Program-made: the position numbers and the translations under genes
The notes under the pieces: generated by a model
Seen by the model: the letters and a program-made list of their open reading frames with translations, nothing else
What the model was told of the DNA's origin: nothing
The model's database searches: none
Assembly (NCBI GenBank): GCA_011316305.1
Contig: SAUG01000057.1
Span: 124,001 to 188,000 of the forward strand
DNA: 64,000 bases
DNA from: Rusavskia elegans
Lineage: Eukaryota > Ascomycota > Lecanoromycetes > Teloschistales > Teloschistaceae
Direction of reading: 5' to 3'
Shown: one piece after another, positions 23,501-36,389 of the stretch
Position numbering within the stretch: position 1 is the stretch's first letter
How the letters are laid out: each line of letters starts with the position of its first letter

Positions 23501-26389
23501 GATCTATTTAAAAGAGTAAAGTTCAAGTAGTATATAATAGAAATTAATATATTTTTACTTTCCTAGATAATAATACCTAGAAGTACGGTATTTATATAAC
23601 TAAAATAAAAGATAGTTCTAAAACCTTTCTAAAACTATTTCTATATCTATAATAAAAAAGGTATTTTTATTATTAAATATTTTTATAGTAATAATAAATT
23701 TAGAAACTATATTATATCTAAAAGTTTTACTAATAGAAATATCTAGTAAAAACCTACTATATCTAATAATTTATAATAGAACCGTATTTCCGAATATTTT
23801 AGATAAATACTAATATATAAAGCCTATTCTATATTAGTTTATAGCGGTTTTAGTAAAAAATATTAACCGCTATTTATTAAAGCTACTATATTTCTATATT
23901 TTCGGTTATATAATAGTAAATTAGATGTAATTTTATATAAAAAGAAATATAGTAAATCTTTATATTTAAGCCGATTCTATATTCTAGATTCTATAGTATA
24001 TCTAATATATAGTAAAAAAATTTAGAAATTTTATAATCGAAGCTATAAATATATTTTAGTCTTTTATTTTTATAATACTATCTATAAACTATTAAATTTT
24101 TAGAATAAAATTATCTATATCTTTTCCGTAATATTTAAAAAAATAGATTAAAATCTAGATTTATTAGATTTATAGAAATTAGAAAAATCTAAAAATAAAT
24201 AGTAACCTCTACGGAAATAATAGCGTATTAATAGGAAATCTAATATTAAAAGGTTATAGTTATAATCTAGTAACCTTCTATTAATATTTAAACTAATAGT
24301 TTTTTTTTACTAAATTCTAATATTTTACTAAATTTCTTTCATTTATAGTTAAATTCTATTACCGGTTAATTTATCTAATAGTTTTTATATTACCGAAATT
24401 AATAATTCGAATTCGGATTCCGATTTTAATATATTACTATTCTATTTTGAAACTATTATATTTTATCTATAAACCGATTATATTATCTAATCTTTTATTA
24501 AAGTTCTATATAATTACTTTAAATTCCGGGTACTAGATAATTATAATCGTTCTTTATTAGATTTAATTATAAATATCTATATATTTATTAGTACTATAAA
24601 AAAAGGTATAGTATTAAATTCTTCCGAACTCTAATTATATAAAAAAGTTATAGAGTTATCCTATATTAATAAATAGTATTAGACTATAGAAAAAAAACTA
24701 GTATTATTAGAACTAAATAATATTTAGATACTATATACTAAAGTATTAATACCTATTATAAAATATCTTCTAGAAGATAAATAGATATATAAAATTAAAA
24801 AGGACGCCGATAATAAAATTATATACTTTAAAGTTTATTAGGTTATTTATAGTTTTAAATAAAAAGCCGGTATCGATTTTAATAAAATCTTTACTTTTAT
24901 TATTAAGCTAATATTATATAAAGCTATTTTTACTATAGCTGCTATCTACGGTCTAGAATTTAATTAAATAGATATTAAAATCGCTTTTCTCTATAATTAT
25001 ATGGATAAAATTATCTATTTATAATATTTTAGTAGTTTCGGTAATTCTAATATAATATATAAATTCCGGAAAGTTTTCTATAGTTTTAAATAATTACTTT
25101 AGATCTAGTACTACTATTTTACTAAATTTCTTATTACTATCGGCTTTAAATTTCTAAAATCCGATTATAGTATTTTTTATAATAATATAATTATTATCGG
25201 CGTTTATATTAATAATATCTTTCTATATAATACTAGTCGTTAGGACTTTAATAATATTAAGATATATTTAAACGAATATTTCTAAATATTAGATTTAGAC
25301 TCTATTAATTTCTATTTCGGTATAAAAATTATTAGGAACTAGAAACTCCGAATTATTTAATTAAATTAAACTATCTATATTAAATAGATTCTAAAAGATT
25401 ATAGTTTTACTATCTATAAAAATAATATTTCTATTTCTATAAATTCCGGCTTTTATTTAGAAACCGTTCCCGCTAATTAAAACTATTTTTAATTAATAAA
25501 ATATAAATATTAGAATACTATCGGCTTTTTAATATATATTATATTTAGAACCTACTTTAATATTATTTTTACTATTTCTATTATTAGTCGATATTTATCT
25601 AATTCTATAAACTACTACTAGAATACTATTATTAAGATTTTTAAATATCTATATAAAATAGTTTACTTTATTTTTATCTATAGAAGCGATCTATAGAAGC
25701 TTCGGGGGTATACTAATACCGATTAGATAAATAACTATAAAACCCGTCGTTTTATTTCTAGATACGTTTTTAATATTAGATCCGGTACTATTAGCTAGTT
25801 ATCTAAATAGTAAACTATTATAGCTATATTAACTACCGAAGTAAAATTAGATAGAGAAACTAGAACTATTAAAGAAGCTATTTAGTTAAATTATATACTA
25901 AATTATTTATTAATTAATAAATAGGATCTAAATATTATTTTAGATATAGTAATCCTTTATAGTAATAACTAGAGCATTATTACTTTTACTAAAAACATTA
26001 AGTTCTATAGTCGTATTAAATATATTAATATCTATATTAAATTTCTATAGAAGAAAGTCGTTAATAAAACTATTAACTATTAGTATATTTTAATAGAATA
26101 AATAGTAGTTAATAGATTTACTAAAGTTCTAAATAAAAGTAAATTTAAAGCTTTCTATATAGCGTTTAGATTTAAAGATCTAAAAACGCTTTAAACTTTA
26201 AGTAATAATAGTAATAATCTATTTAAATTATAAAAATTCTTTCTAATAATAATTTCTCCCGAAAAATAATTAACTCCGGGGTACTAGTAATTTCTATATA
26301 TCTATAAATATTTTTTTCGGAGAATATAATATATATTATAGAAGATAGTTAAATCTCTAAATAATTTTAGGCCTATCTATATAATATTT
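20538..26389 (+). pseudogene. RIP-decayed copia gag-pol of the complete element
   Basis: This is the coding body of the 20362-27954 element. Recognisable copia segments in order are: a gag-like part, a Lys-rich linker, integrase-like sequence, an RT YINN box near 25200, SRYLSN and KYLYK-like RNase H flanks near 25580-25660, GYTNTD near 25710, and the TTE-K-D box near 25840. Practically every Gln and Trp position that can become a stop has done so. Frame changes between segments indicate indels as well as RIP. Confidence 0.85.
22610..22760 (+). repeat. Low-complexity AT repeat inside the copia gag region
   Basis: AGATAATAAATCTAA units are repeated three times, preceded by related AGTAA-type triplets. 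Read forward this is a Lys/Asp/Asn/Ser-rich segment. On the opposite strand it gives a meaningless Leu-rich frame that should not be annotated. Confidence 0.7.
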
Positions 26390-27778
26390 ATATTATTTTT
26401 AAATTACTATATTCTTTATATATTTTCCGATAATATATTCGATCGAAATCCGTATATAATCGTCTATACCCGGATTTATTCCTTCTATTTTAGTAGTAAA
26501 ACGCTATAGAAATACCTTAAGTCTATATTCTATAAAATTCTATATTAGATTTAATATATTAACTAGTTTTAATATCGGTAAAATATATTTTAACTATCTA
26601 GTAGACTATTCGAGCTCTATAGTAAATTTTTTAAAACTAGTATACGAGTATAGACTATTTAACGCCCTAGCCGCTAGCTATCCGCTATTTATTTTCGTCT
26701 ACTATCTACTATTATTATATTTTCGAGTATATTTTTATTAATTCTATACTATCTAATATATAAATTATACTATTCGATTTTCTATATTTTATATTTCTAT
26801 TTAATATTATTTATAGCCGTTATAGATTTAGATAACTTTTAAAAATTTAACTTTATTTTTTATATTTCTAGAGAGCTCGACCTATATATATATATCGAAG
26901 TATTTAATAAACTATTCGATAACTTTCGAGATTATATTATTTATATAAATTATAATAATAACCTATCTTACTTCTACTCTCGGGTATTATTTTATCTAAA
27001 TCTCGAATCTAAACGCTATTAGATAAAAAATAATATCGATAATTTTTAAAATTATAATATTTTTAGCCGTCTATAGCTAGATAGTAATAATATATAAATA
27101 TATATCGGGGTTTTCGCTATCTAACTATACCGTTAAATTAACTATAAAATTTTATAGAAACTCTAGAAATAGTACTATTAGAGTATTATAATTATTAATA
27201 ATCCGAAAATTTATATTAATCTTCGAAACTATAGTAAATATCTTTATATCTAGAATTATCTAGATAATATAATCTTTAATATATCTATAAAAGTTTATAA
27301 TATTCTAATAGACGTTAAATATACGCTATTTTAATAAATTAAAAAAATATAATATCTATATCTTTTAGTACTTCGGCGGTATCGATAATAACCGATAATA
27401 TCTATAATTTACTATTAGATAGGTACTTTTAATTACCGAAACTCTAGATACGCCTTTTTGATTATATAATATCTATTTTAAATACTTTAAATAAATCTAT
27501 ATTATAAACTAGTATCTATACTAGTATTTTACTAAATATACTACTATTATAAAAAGTTTAGAATATTATAGAAACTATAGAAGCTCTAATTTTTTTTTAT
27601 TTAAATTACGATTTTTATAATTTATATATATATATCTACTATAGAAGTTTTTTAAATTTTATCGACCTCGCCTTTATTATATATAAACTCTTTTTTCTAC
27701 GGGTTTTTAAACGAATATATAGTAAATTTATTTAATTTTTACCTTTAATATATATATAGTATATTATTCGTATAGAAA
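26390..27778 (+). repeat. 1.4 kb 3' region of the copia element, also present at 32860-34298
   Basis: This region lies between the RNase H end and the 3' LTR and is repeated, LTR included, at 32860-34474. Neither strand gives a recognisable protein. It may be an extra reading frame of this copia family or an older insertion carried along by the element. Confidence 0.65.
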
Positions 27779-27954
27779 TATTAGAAGTATATATTATATA
27801 TAATAGTTTTACTAAAGCGTTAAAGACGCTAGTACCGATTAGGTCTAGAAGATCTAGGCGTTAAAATCTTATTACTTCCTTTTTATATATTTAGTTTAGG
27901 CGAAAGCCTATTTTAGTAAATCAAGCTTGATATTCCATATATATGATTTCAACA
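27779..27954 (+). repeat. 3' LTR of the complete copia element
   Basis: The 176 bp repeat is the partner of 20362-20537 and is followed directly by ATCAG. Its last ~60 bases keep several CA/TG words while its first half is strongly RIP-mutated. Confidence 0.92.
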
Positions 27955-28130
27955 ATCAGCTTTACTAGGCCGGCGCCAAACTTCATTCAAATCCAATATT
28001 TCTAACTTTCTACTACATATACGTAATATATATTTGACGTTATAGACTAAAATTCGAATTATATAAAGATTTAAATTAGAGCTTTTAGATATTATAATAA
28101 TTAGTCAAATTTTTTAAAATAGCTATTAAA
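27955..28130 (+). repeat. Continuation of tandem-array unit 4 after the copia insertion
   Basis: After the second ATCAG the array unit resumes with CTAGGCCGGCGCC, AACTTTCTACTACATATACG and GACGTTATAGACT, as in units 1-3. This confirms the exact insertion point. The array becomes unrecognisable after about 28130. Confidence 0.8.
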
Positions 28131-29690
28131 AAATTGATTCGTTTACTTTAGCCGAAATCTAGCCGATAATTATATTAATTAATTAAATTTTATTTCTAAT
28201 TCTTTTTTTTAATAATATATTATTACTATAATATTTCAATATAATATATACTATATTATATCAATCGTCGTTCTATTTATTATTTTATATAAATATAATT
28301 ATAGTATATTCTAATGGAACTAGTAATATATTAAAATAATATAAAAAACAATATAATAGTATTAAAGAAATTTTTAATAGATAAAAATATTATAAAACCG
28401 ATTTTAGAAATCTAAAAAAGACTAGAAGTAATAGAATCGGATAAAAAAAATCTACTAGTAAAATAGTCAAAGTAATATAATATACGATAATTAATCTAGT
28501 TAAATATATATTAATAGAAATATAAATAGAAAACTAATACTATAATTCTTCGAGATATTTATTATTATTAGAAAGATTTCAATAATTTAAATATTATTTA
28601 CTAGATTATATCGCGAAATCTTTAAAGATACTACTATAGAAATTAGTTTAACCGGAAATGTTCGGATGGAAAATAAAATATTAACAATTTTATAAAATTC
28701 TAAAAAAGTATATATTATTATATATCTTGTAAATATATATATTTTGAAATTTTATTACTATATAAATATAATTATATTTATATTATTTTAAAATCAATCT
28801 AGTTATAATTTAAATTTAACGAGTTATTATCTAAATTTAAAACTTCTAATTTATTAGAAATCTAATAAAAATCTAAAGATATAGTTAGAAAATAATAAAC
28901 TAATTAATAACCGAATTCTATATAATTAAAAAATCAGAAAAAAAAATATATAGTTTAAAATTTTTCTAAAAAAATAATAATATAAATTATAGCTATTATA
29001 CTAGCTTTTTTTTACTAAAATATATTACTGCTTGATATTATCTAGATTATTTATTTTTTTGGAAAGAAATCTAATATTTAAAGTAATAATTATAAAAATA
29101 AAAGCTATAGTATTCGACTATTTAATATTATAAATCGAATCGGATTAGATTTCTATTAGTTTCTATTTTATTATCCGATTTAATCTTTAATTCTAATATT
29201 AAAAACCGATTCGAACTATTTAGTAAATCGGATTAAACTGATTTATTAAAATTCGGATCGGGTTTTCGAAATATTAATAGAAATCTATATCAAAGTAGTT
29301 AATCTAATTTAGATAATATAGAAACGTTTATTAAAAGTTAATAGTAAATGAAAATCTCAATCTAAAATTGAATTTTATATTAAACTATAATTATAGAATA
29401 ATTAATTTAAAAAAAAATCTAATAAATTTTCGATATTCAGATCTTCTTTTATTAAAATATATAGAAAGTATCGTTTATTTTATTTATATACGAATCTTTT
29501 ATAGATAAATAGAAAATCGGTAATAAAATCTGTTATTATAAAAGAAAATAGATTTTTATTTCCGGACGGAATTAGATTGAATTTTCGATAGAGTTTATAA
29601 TAATTGATATATATCTTTAAATAAAAAGAATATATATAATTATAGCCCCTTCTAGAAAATTTCTATCCAAAATAATATTGAGTTTTCATA
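28131..29690. other. RIP-mutated unresolved stretch with a hAT-type end at 29306
   Basis: The stretch is very AT-rich and mostly unrecognisable. On the minus strand, from 29306 leftwards, the sequence TAGATTAACTACTTTGATAT followed by a GAAAACCCGATCCGAA segment is a RIP form of the left end of the hAT element at 39941. The other end of this copy was not located. Confidence 0.5.
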
Positions 29691-29699
29691 TATATATAT

Positions 29700-30625
29700 A
29701 TATATATTTCATTAACGTTATATACGGTAACGATTGTTATATTTATCGTACAAAGAAATTTTTATAGCCAAAGATATATTTGTCAGGCAAGATTTACAGC
29801 GCAGTTAATTATTTCTATTTAACTATTTTCTTTTTTATTCGATTACGAATTCTCTACTATATAAATATAACTCCGTCACTCGTAGTTTTCGGTTTAGTTT
29901 AAATATTATATATTCTTTCTTCGACGTTATATATAATTATCAACTTTTAATATTTCCGCTATATCTATCTACTATACTGCGAAGTAATTATTTATATCCG
30001 TCGCCTCGGCTATATCTATTATATAACCCGTACCTAAATATTCCGATAAGTTATTAAAGTATTCTTTAGCCCGCGTAGCTTTAAAAGGGTCGCTAGTTAT
30101 AAAACGGTCGCTAGCTAGTACGCTAGCTACTACGGCTAAAAGTTTTACCCGGTTAATTAAATTAAAGGAAGATAGGGAGGTCGGATAACGCGTTTTAAAA
30201 ACGGTAAAAAAGCTATTTTTATCGAAGTCGAAGTAGTTTATTCTAGCTACTATAAAGTAGTCGATATCCGCGCGGATAGGTATAATTATTATAGATATAA
30301 ATACTACCGTCTAGTTTAGCTGCGATATAGCTGTTACGGGAATATATACGTACGTAAGAGGTTTTAGGCTTATATTACTAGTAAAAGAAGAAAAAGCGAT
30401 AACTGCGAGATATATTTATCTATAAAAATTCTACGTTAAATTATCGGTAGAAGAATACGTTATATTACTAAGTGAATTTAAATTAAAATTCTATAGAACC
30501 GTTATTTAGATTAATTAAACTGGGATATAAATTTTGCTATATTATATTTAATACTAATATACTAATATTTGACTTATTTACCGAATTATTGGTTTACCGG
30601 GCACCAAAATCAAAACAAATAATTA
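29700..30625 (-). repeat. R1 repeat, copy b
   Basis: This is a full-length copy of the unclassified R1 repeat. Its minus strand carries the shared decayed frame (DYFIVAR, FFTVFKTRYP, NLINRVKLLAVVASVLASD, then KEYFNNLSEYLGTG), one of the best preserved in the window. The low-coordinate end has a GCAAC/GTTGC-type hairpin (RIP-altered here, intact in copy d). No known transposase or reverse transcriptase motif was seen. Confidence 0.75.
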
Positions 30626-30649
30626 AATATAAATATAGCTTTTAATTTT

Positions 30650-32859
30650 TTTTTATCTAAATCCGACTGATAATATCTATATTTAATCGAATCTAAAATC
30701 CGTTTAGTGATAGAATAATTTACAGACGAAATATTATAATTTAATTATAGTATTTCTTTATTTATAGACTGGCCTTTAGAAATATTAACTAAAGGCCTTT
30801 TATAAAGAAAACCGTCTTTTAATTTACTCTAGTAAATTTATTCGAACGATTTAGAATATTTCTTTTTCTAGTTTATATTAACTATAAAGTCGCTATTTAA
30901 TTATAATATAAAAAATTAAACTACTATAGATTTGAATATATCTAAATATTTTCTTCTATTTGTAAAAATTATCTATACTAGAAGGCGTAAGATATAAATT
31001 TAAATAATAAAAAGATTATCAAATTTCATATATTTAAATTTAATAGTTAAATAAACGATTATCGAAATATTAGTATTTTTTTAGATTTTTAACTATAAAT
31101 CGCGTATACGAAATTTATTTTAAAAAAATAGATAGAAAAAAATATTATTATTCTCGCTTCTATCCGGTTTTATAATATCTAGTCGTCTAGAAAGACTATC
31201 GATAGAATCAAATTTATTTTTTCGATATTTAATATAGAAATTAAATATAATAAATCTTTTAATTTATTAAATTTACTTTAGATTAAAATCTTTAATCGAT
31301 ATAAAATAGCGAGAATTTTTATAATCTATAAGAATATAGATAGATTCTTTACTATTTTATTAATAATACCTTTAATTTTTAAAGAAATAAATATATATAT
31401 ATAATTTTTTATTATATATATTTTAACGGACCTCTATATTTTAAAATTTTTTGATTATAAAAAAATCAGAATACTATTATTGATCTTTATATAACTAGTT
31501 TAGATTTTCATTAATATTTCGATTTAATACGTTAGTTTCTATATAATTCAAAATTCTCTAAATAAAATATCTTAGAATGGAAATAATTATAAAAATACGT
31601 TTAAATTTATTAAAAGCTTTCTACGGGTTTATAGACTATGCGAAAAAAATTTTAAAACGTTTTTTTTTCTTCCTTTATTAAATCTATTAGGGGAATTATA
31701 ATTTAAGAAAACTTTCTAACAGAATATCTATAAAACTTTATAAAATCTGGAAATACTAAAATACTTTTCGTATTTTAAAATATAGGCCAATCTACTACTA
31801 TTTTAATTTTTATATAAATTTCGATAACTTTATATTTAGTTAATAGATAAAATAAACCTTTAATATCCTGCGAAAATATATCTAATATCTTCCTTTTATC
31901 TATGAATAAATTAAATTATCGTTAAAATAAATTATGTAAAAGTCGTTGAAATGAAATTTTGAAATATTATTAATATAAAACTTGAAGGTCGTAGACGTAT
32001 TAATAAAATTATAAGATATTACCTTATATTTTTATTAGCTATATCGAATACGAAAGGCTAGTTTCTATTAATTATCTTTTATATAATAAATATAATAGTA
32101 ATTAAATCGAATATTAAATTCAATATACTGCCGCGTTAATATAAATCTATCTAGAATTTTAAATAGAAAAAAAAATAGATATTAATTTTTAATTATAGTT
32201 ATATTTAGTAATTGGTAGTTAATATTAAACTATAAACCACCGTCCGATTTTTTTTATAAATAAAATAGAAAATCTTATAGAATTATTCGATAGATAAATC
32301 TATCCCTTTTCTAACGTACTAGAAGAATTATTTTAAATAGTTATAGATTTATCCTATAATATATTATAAATAGAATCTTTTTTAGTAATTTTTCGGACTA
32401 GAAATTAACTATAGATTTAATTTACTTATAAATGTTTAATCTATTCGAAAGATTTTAAGAAAATATATCTATAAAATCTATAGTTTTTAAAATTAATTCT
32501 ATTTTTCTCTTAAATATTATAAAACTAAATTTCGTAACCGAATCGTCTATTTATTAAAAAATAGATTTTCTTCTAATAGAATACAATTTATAGAATAAAG
32601 TAATATAGATATATTTTCAATTTTTAGTTATAAAAGTTATTAAATTTATAAAATTTATATTATTAGAAACCTCGATATTATATTACAATAAAATTATAGA
32701 ATAATTTATTTCTATTTAATAATAGTACGTCTAAATAGTATCGCGCTATTAGATATCGGAATCGACTCTATAAATTTAATAGTAATTACTATAAAAAATA
32801 ATTAAACTTTTAAACAATTCTAGCTTTTATAAATCTATCTATATCGTATATATATATTG
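30650..32859 (-). pseudogene. RIP-decayed Ty3/gypsy RT fragment A
   Basis: The minus strand between about 32280 and 31500 reads as gypsy reverse transcriptase: a start-of-RT segment near 32250, a TRQYIEFNIRFN-like region, a FNDN box in place of YLDD near 31905-31935, and a VFFYIG/FIDIL-like end near 31740. It is flanked on the right by the duplicated copia 3' region (junction about 32860) and on the left by R1 copy b. Full gag, integrase and LTRs were not found. Confidence 0.65.
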
Positions 32860-34474
32860 CTTTATCCTTTATATATTATCCGATTATATATTCGATCGAA
32901 ATCTATATATAGTTATTTATACCCGGATTCGTTTTTCTATTTTAGTAGTAAAATATTAAAAGGGTACTTTTAGATTATATTCTACTGAATTCTAGATTAA
33001 ATTTAATGTATTAAATAATTTTAATATCGGTAAACGTATTTCAACTATCTAGTAAACTATTCGGGCTTTATATAAAACTTTTCGGAACTAGCGCGGGTAT
33101 AGTTCTTATTAGTATTCTAGCCGCTAGCCGCCTGCTATATATATTTATCTACTATTTATTACTATATATTCGAGTATATCTTTACTAATTCTTTACTATA
33201 TAATATTTAAATTTTACCGTTCGATTTTTTATACTTTATATTCCTTTTTAATATTATCTAGAGCTATTATAGACTTAAATAGCTATCGAAGATTTAATTT
33301 TACCATTTATATTTCTAGAAAACTCGATTTCTATATATATATATATATATTAAACTATTTAATAATCTATTAGATAACTTTCGAGTTTATATTATCTATA
33401 TAAACTATTATAATAACCTTTTCTACTTCTATTTCAAGATACTATTTTTTATTTTTATCTAAATTTCGAATCTAAACGTTATTAGATAAAAGATAATATT
33501 AATAGCTTTTTAAATTATTATATCTTTAGTTGTTTATCGCTAAATAGTAATTATATATAAATATATATCGAGATCTTTCCTATCTAGCTATACCGCTAAA
33601 TTAACTACGGAATTTTATAGAAATTCTAGAAATAGTACTATTAGGACGCTATAATTATTAATAATCCGGAAATTTATATTAATTTTTTTAGCTATAGTTA
33701 ATATCTTTATATCTAGGATTACTTTAATAATATAGACTTCGACCTATCTATAAAGATTTATACTATTCTAATAAACGTTTTATATACGCTTTTCTAGTAA
33801 ATTAAAAAGAAATATAATATCTATACCTTTTAGTACTTCGGCAGTATTAATTACGACTGCTAATACCTATAACTTACTACTAAATAGATACTTTCGATTA
33901 CTAAAACTCTAAATACGTTCTTTTAATTAGATAATATTCGTTTTAAATACTTTAAATAAATCTATATTATATACTAGTATTAGTTTCTATACTATTACTC
34001 TATTAAATATACTATTACTACTATAGAGAGTTTAGAATACTATAGAAGTTATAGAAGCTCTATTTTTCTTTTATTTAAATTTCGATTTTTATAATTTATA
34101 TACGTAGATCTACTATAGAAATTTTATTTTTTATTTTATCTTTCTTGTAATATATATCTACTATAGGAGCTCTTTAAATTTTATAAACCTCGCTATTATT
34201 ATATATAAACTCTTTTCTATATAGGTTTTTTAGCGAGTATATAGCGAGTTTATTTAATTTACTTTCGGTACGTATATAGTATATTAATGATATAGAAGTA
34301 TTAGAAGTACGTATTATATATAATAGCTATACTAAGGCGCTAAAAGCGCTAGTATCGATCAGGCCTAAAAGATCTAGGCGTTAAAGCCCGGCCACCTCTT
34401 TTTTATATATTTAGTTCAAGCGAAAACCTATTTTAGTAAATCAAATTTGATATTCCATATATATGATTTCAAAA
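32860..34474 (+). mobile_element. 3' fragment of a second copia copy with LTR
   Basis: It matches 26390-27954 of the complete element along its whole length, including the 176 bp LTR at 34299-34474 (end TTTCAAAA instead of TTTCAACA). The 5' part of the element is absent; the fragment starts abruptly next to gypsy fragment A. Confidence 0.8.
34299..34474 (+). repeat. Copia LTR (176 bp)
   Basis: It starts TATTAGAAGTACG and has the same length and core as the other family LTRs. Confidence 0.88.
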
Positions 34475-34531
34475 TAAAACTATTTGATTTTTTACCTTCG
34501 GTATATATATAGTATATTATTCGTATAAAAG

Positions 34532-34681
34532 TATTAGAAGTACGTATTATATACAACAGCTATATTAAAGCGCTAAAGGCGCTAGTACTAATCAGGCCTA
34601 GTAGATTTAGGCGCCAAAGCCCAGCTATTTTCTTTTTATATATTTAGTTCAGGTTGATATTCTATATATATGATTTCAACA
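34532..34681 (+). repeat. Second, 26-bp-deleted copia LTR
   Basis: It begins TATTAGAAGTACG, ends GATTTCAACA and lacks about 26 bases found in the middle-right part of the other LTRs. Between it and the LTR at 34299-34474 lie 57 bases that copy the sequence normally found just before the 3' LTR. The arrangement LTR, pre-LTR fragment, LTR suggests recombination between copies. Confidence 0.85.
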
Positions 34682-36389
34682 ATAATATTATTAAAATTAA
34701 TAAAAAGGATTAGATAATAGAGAAATATTCTTCTATATAGAATAATACTAAGCCTAAAGATAATAAAGGTTTAACTAGAAATATTAATTTTAATAGTTAG
34801 AATAAAGATATAGAAAAGGAAGTAGAAGCGGATAACGATAAAAATATAAAAAAAGATAAAAATAAAAATATAAAAAAAAATATTAAATTATTTAACTAAT
34901 TATATAGATCGTGGAATAATATTCTAGAAAGAATATATTATCTATATATATTATTATACTAATATTAAATAAAATTTATACTAGATTAATCTATTTAATA
35001 TATTTTTAAAATCCATTTTAAATAGATTTCTTTCTAGAAATATAACGCTATCTTTTATTTCTATCCGATAACCCGATTAAATATATTCTAATAGTTCTTC
35101 TAATATTTCGTCAGAATCTAAATCGATAGAATAGTTATAGTATTTAATTATTATCGTCTATTCTATATACTATAGAATTATTTAGATTCGATTCTACTAA
35201 TAAACTCTCCTAGTAAAACTAAAAGTCCGTTTAATTCCGACCGAAGATATTAGATAGAAAAAAATATCGCGAGTTATCTATACTAATTTTAGAAAATTTG
35301 AAATATTATTTTTCTAAAATATCTAGTTTAGATTATCTTTAGTAATATTAGCGCGAAAATATCGATTAGCTTCGGAAATAGATATTCGAAAACGCTAGAA
35401 CTATTATAAAAGATTATTTAGAATAGTTCTAGTAGGCTATTAACTAGTTAGTATATTTAAAATATAATACTATTATATAATACTTTATTATCTTTTCTAT
35501 AGCGGGCTCTATCCTTTAATAGATTAATAAAAGCCCTATAATATTTATTAAAGTACTTTTTAAATTTATTCCGATATTTATCTATATATCCAGAATATTC
35601 TTCTATAATTTCCTCCTATTTAATAGTATTCTAATCTCGATAAAAGTTAAATTTTACTATAGAATTAAAAATATTCTTTAAATTATATATTAGTCTTCTT
35701 TTATCTTTAATATAAAAATATTATTTAATAAATTTAATAAAAGTATTTTTATAAACTATTAATACTATCGACTTTTAAAAATAGTTTAAAACTTTTATAA
35801 TTTTCTATATTTTAGTAAAATAATTATAAAATATACTATAAAGTTAGTATACTAGATAAATTCTAATATTTATAGTTCGCGAAATTATTAAAATAAATTT
35901 ATAAACCAGCTATAGTATACTATCTATAAGGAAAAGAGATTACTATTTATCTATATTAAATATAATCTTTTATATTTATAGGTTTTACGAATTCTCTTTA
36001 AAAAATTTATTAATAGTTTAAAGAAATAGATATATCCTACAAATTATAAGATAAATCGAATTCTATCGAATACGAATATCTTAAATAAAGTTTCTAGTAT
36101 AGAAATCAGGGTCGGCTCTATTTTAAAGTACTTTAAAATAAAGTTTATATTGAAAAAAAGCGCCGGAATAGACTATAATAGCGTAAATCTAAAAATACTA
36201 TTAGTATAGAAATTATTTAATTTATATTATCTATATATATTACCTTTTTAATAACGTTTAATAGATCGGTACAAATAGCCGTAATTTACTTATTATCTAG
36301 CTAATAGATAAAGCTATAGCCTAGTATTTATAATCTAATAGCTTTAATAAAATTTCAGGCTACTAAATTACCTATATAAATTAGATAAA
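34682..36389 (-). mobile_element. Fragment of a second hAT element
   Basis: 34682-35040 matches 41885-42290 and 35040-36389 matches about 44040-45430 of the hAT element at 39941-46887, in the same orientation. The minus strand is therefore transposase-derived. The copia LTR joins it on the left and a SINE on the right (36390). It lacks the ~1.75 kb insertion present in the larger copy, which fixes that insertion's borders. Confidence 0.75.

Larger units (their letters stand above)
20362..27954 (+). mobile_element. Complete, RIP-dead Ty1/copia retrotransposon with TSD ATCAG
   Basis: Both ends are LTRs of 176 bp, and the element is flanked by ATCAG at 20357-20361 and 27955-27959. The left end TATTGGAAG is a RIP form of TGTTGGAAG, and the right end is TTTCAACA, so the usual TG...CA ends are recognisable. 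Inside, on the plus strand, are a gag-like region with a Lys/Asp/Ser-rich repeat (22610-22760), protease/integrase-like sequence (about 22900-24250), RT (about 24700-25560, GVYINNIFLY in place of the YVDD box near 25200) and RNase H to about 26200 (TTEVKLDRET and a DIVILYSNNQSIIT-like segment). A further 1.4 kb (26390-27778) before the 3' LTR has no recognised product. TAA/TAG are scattered through all frames. Confidence 0.92.
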
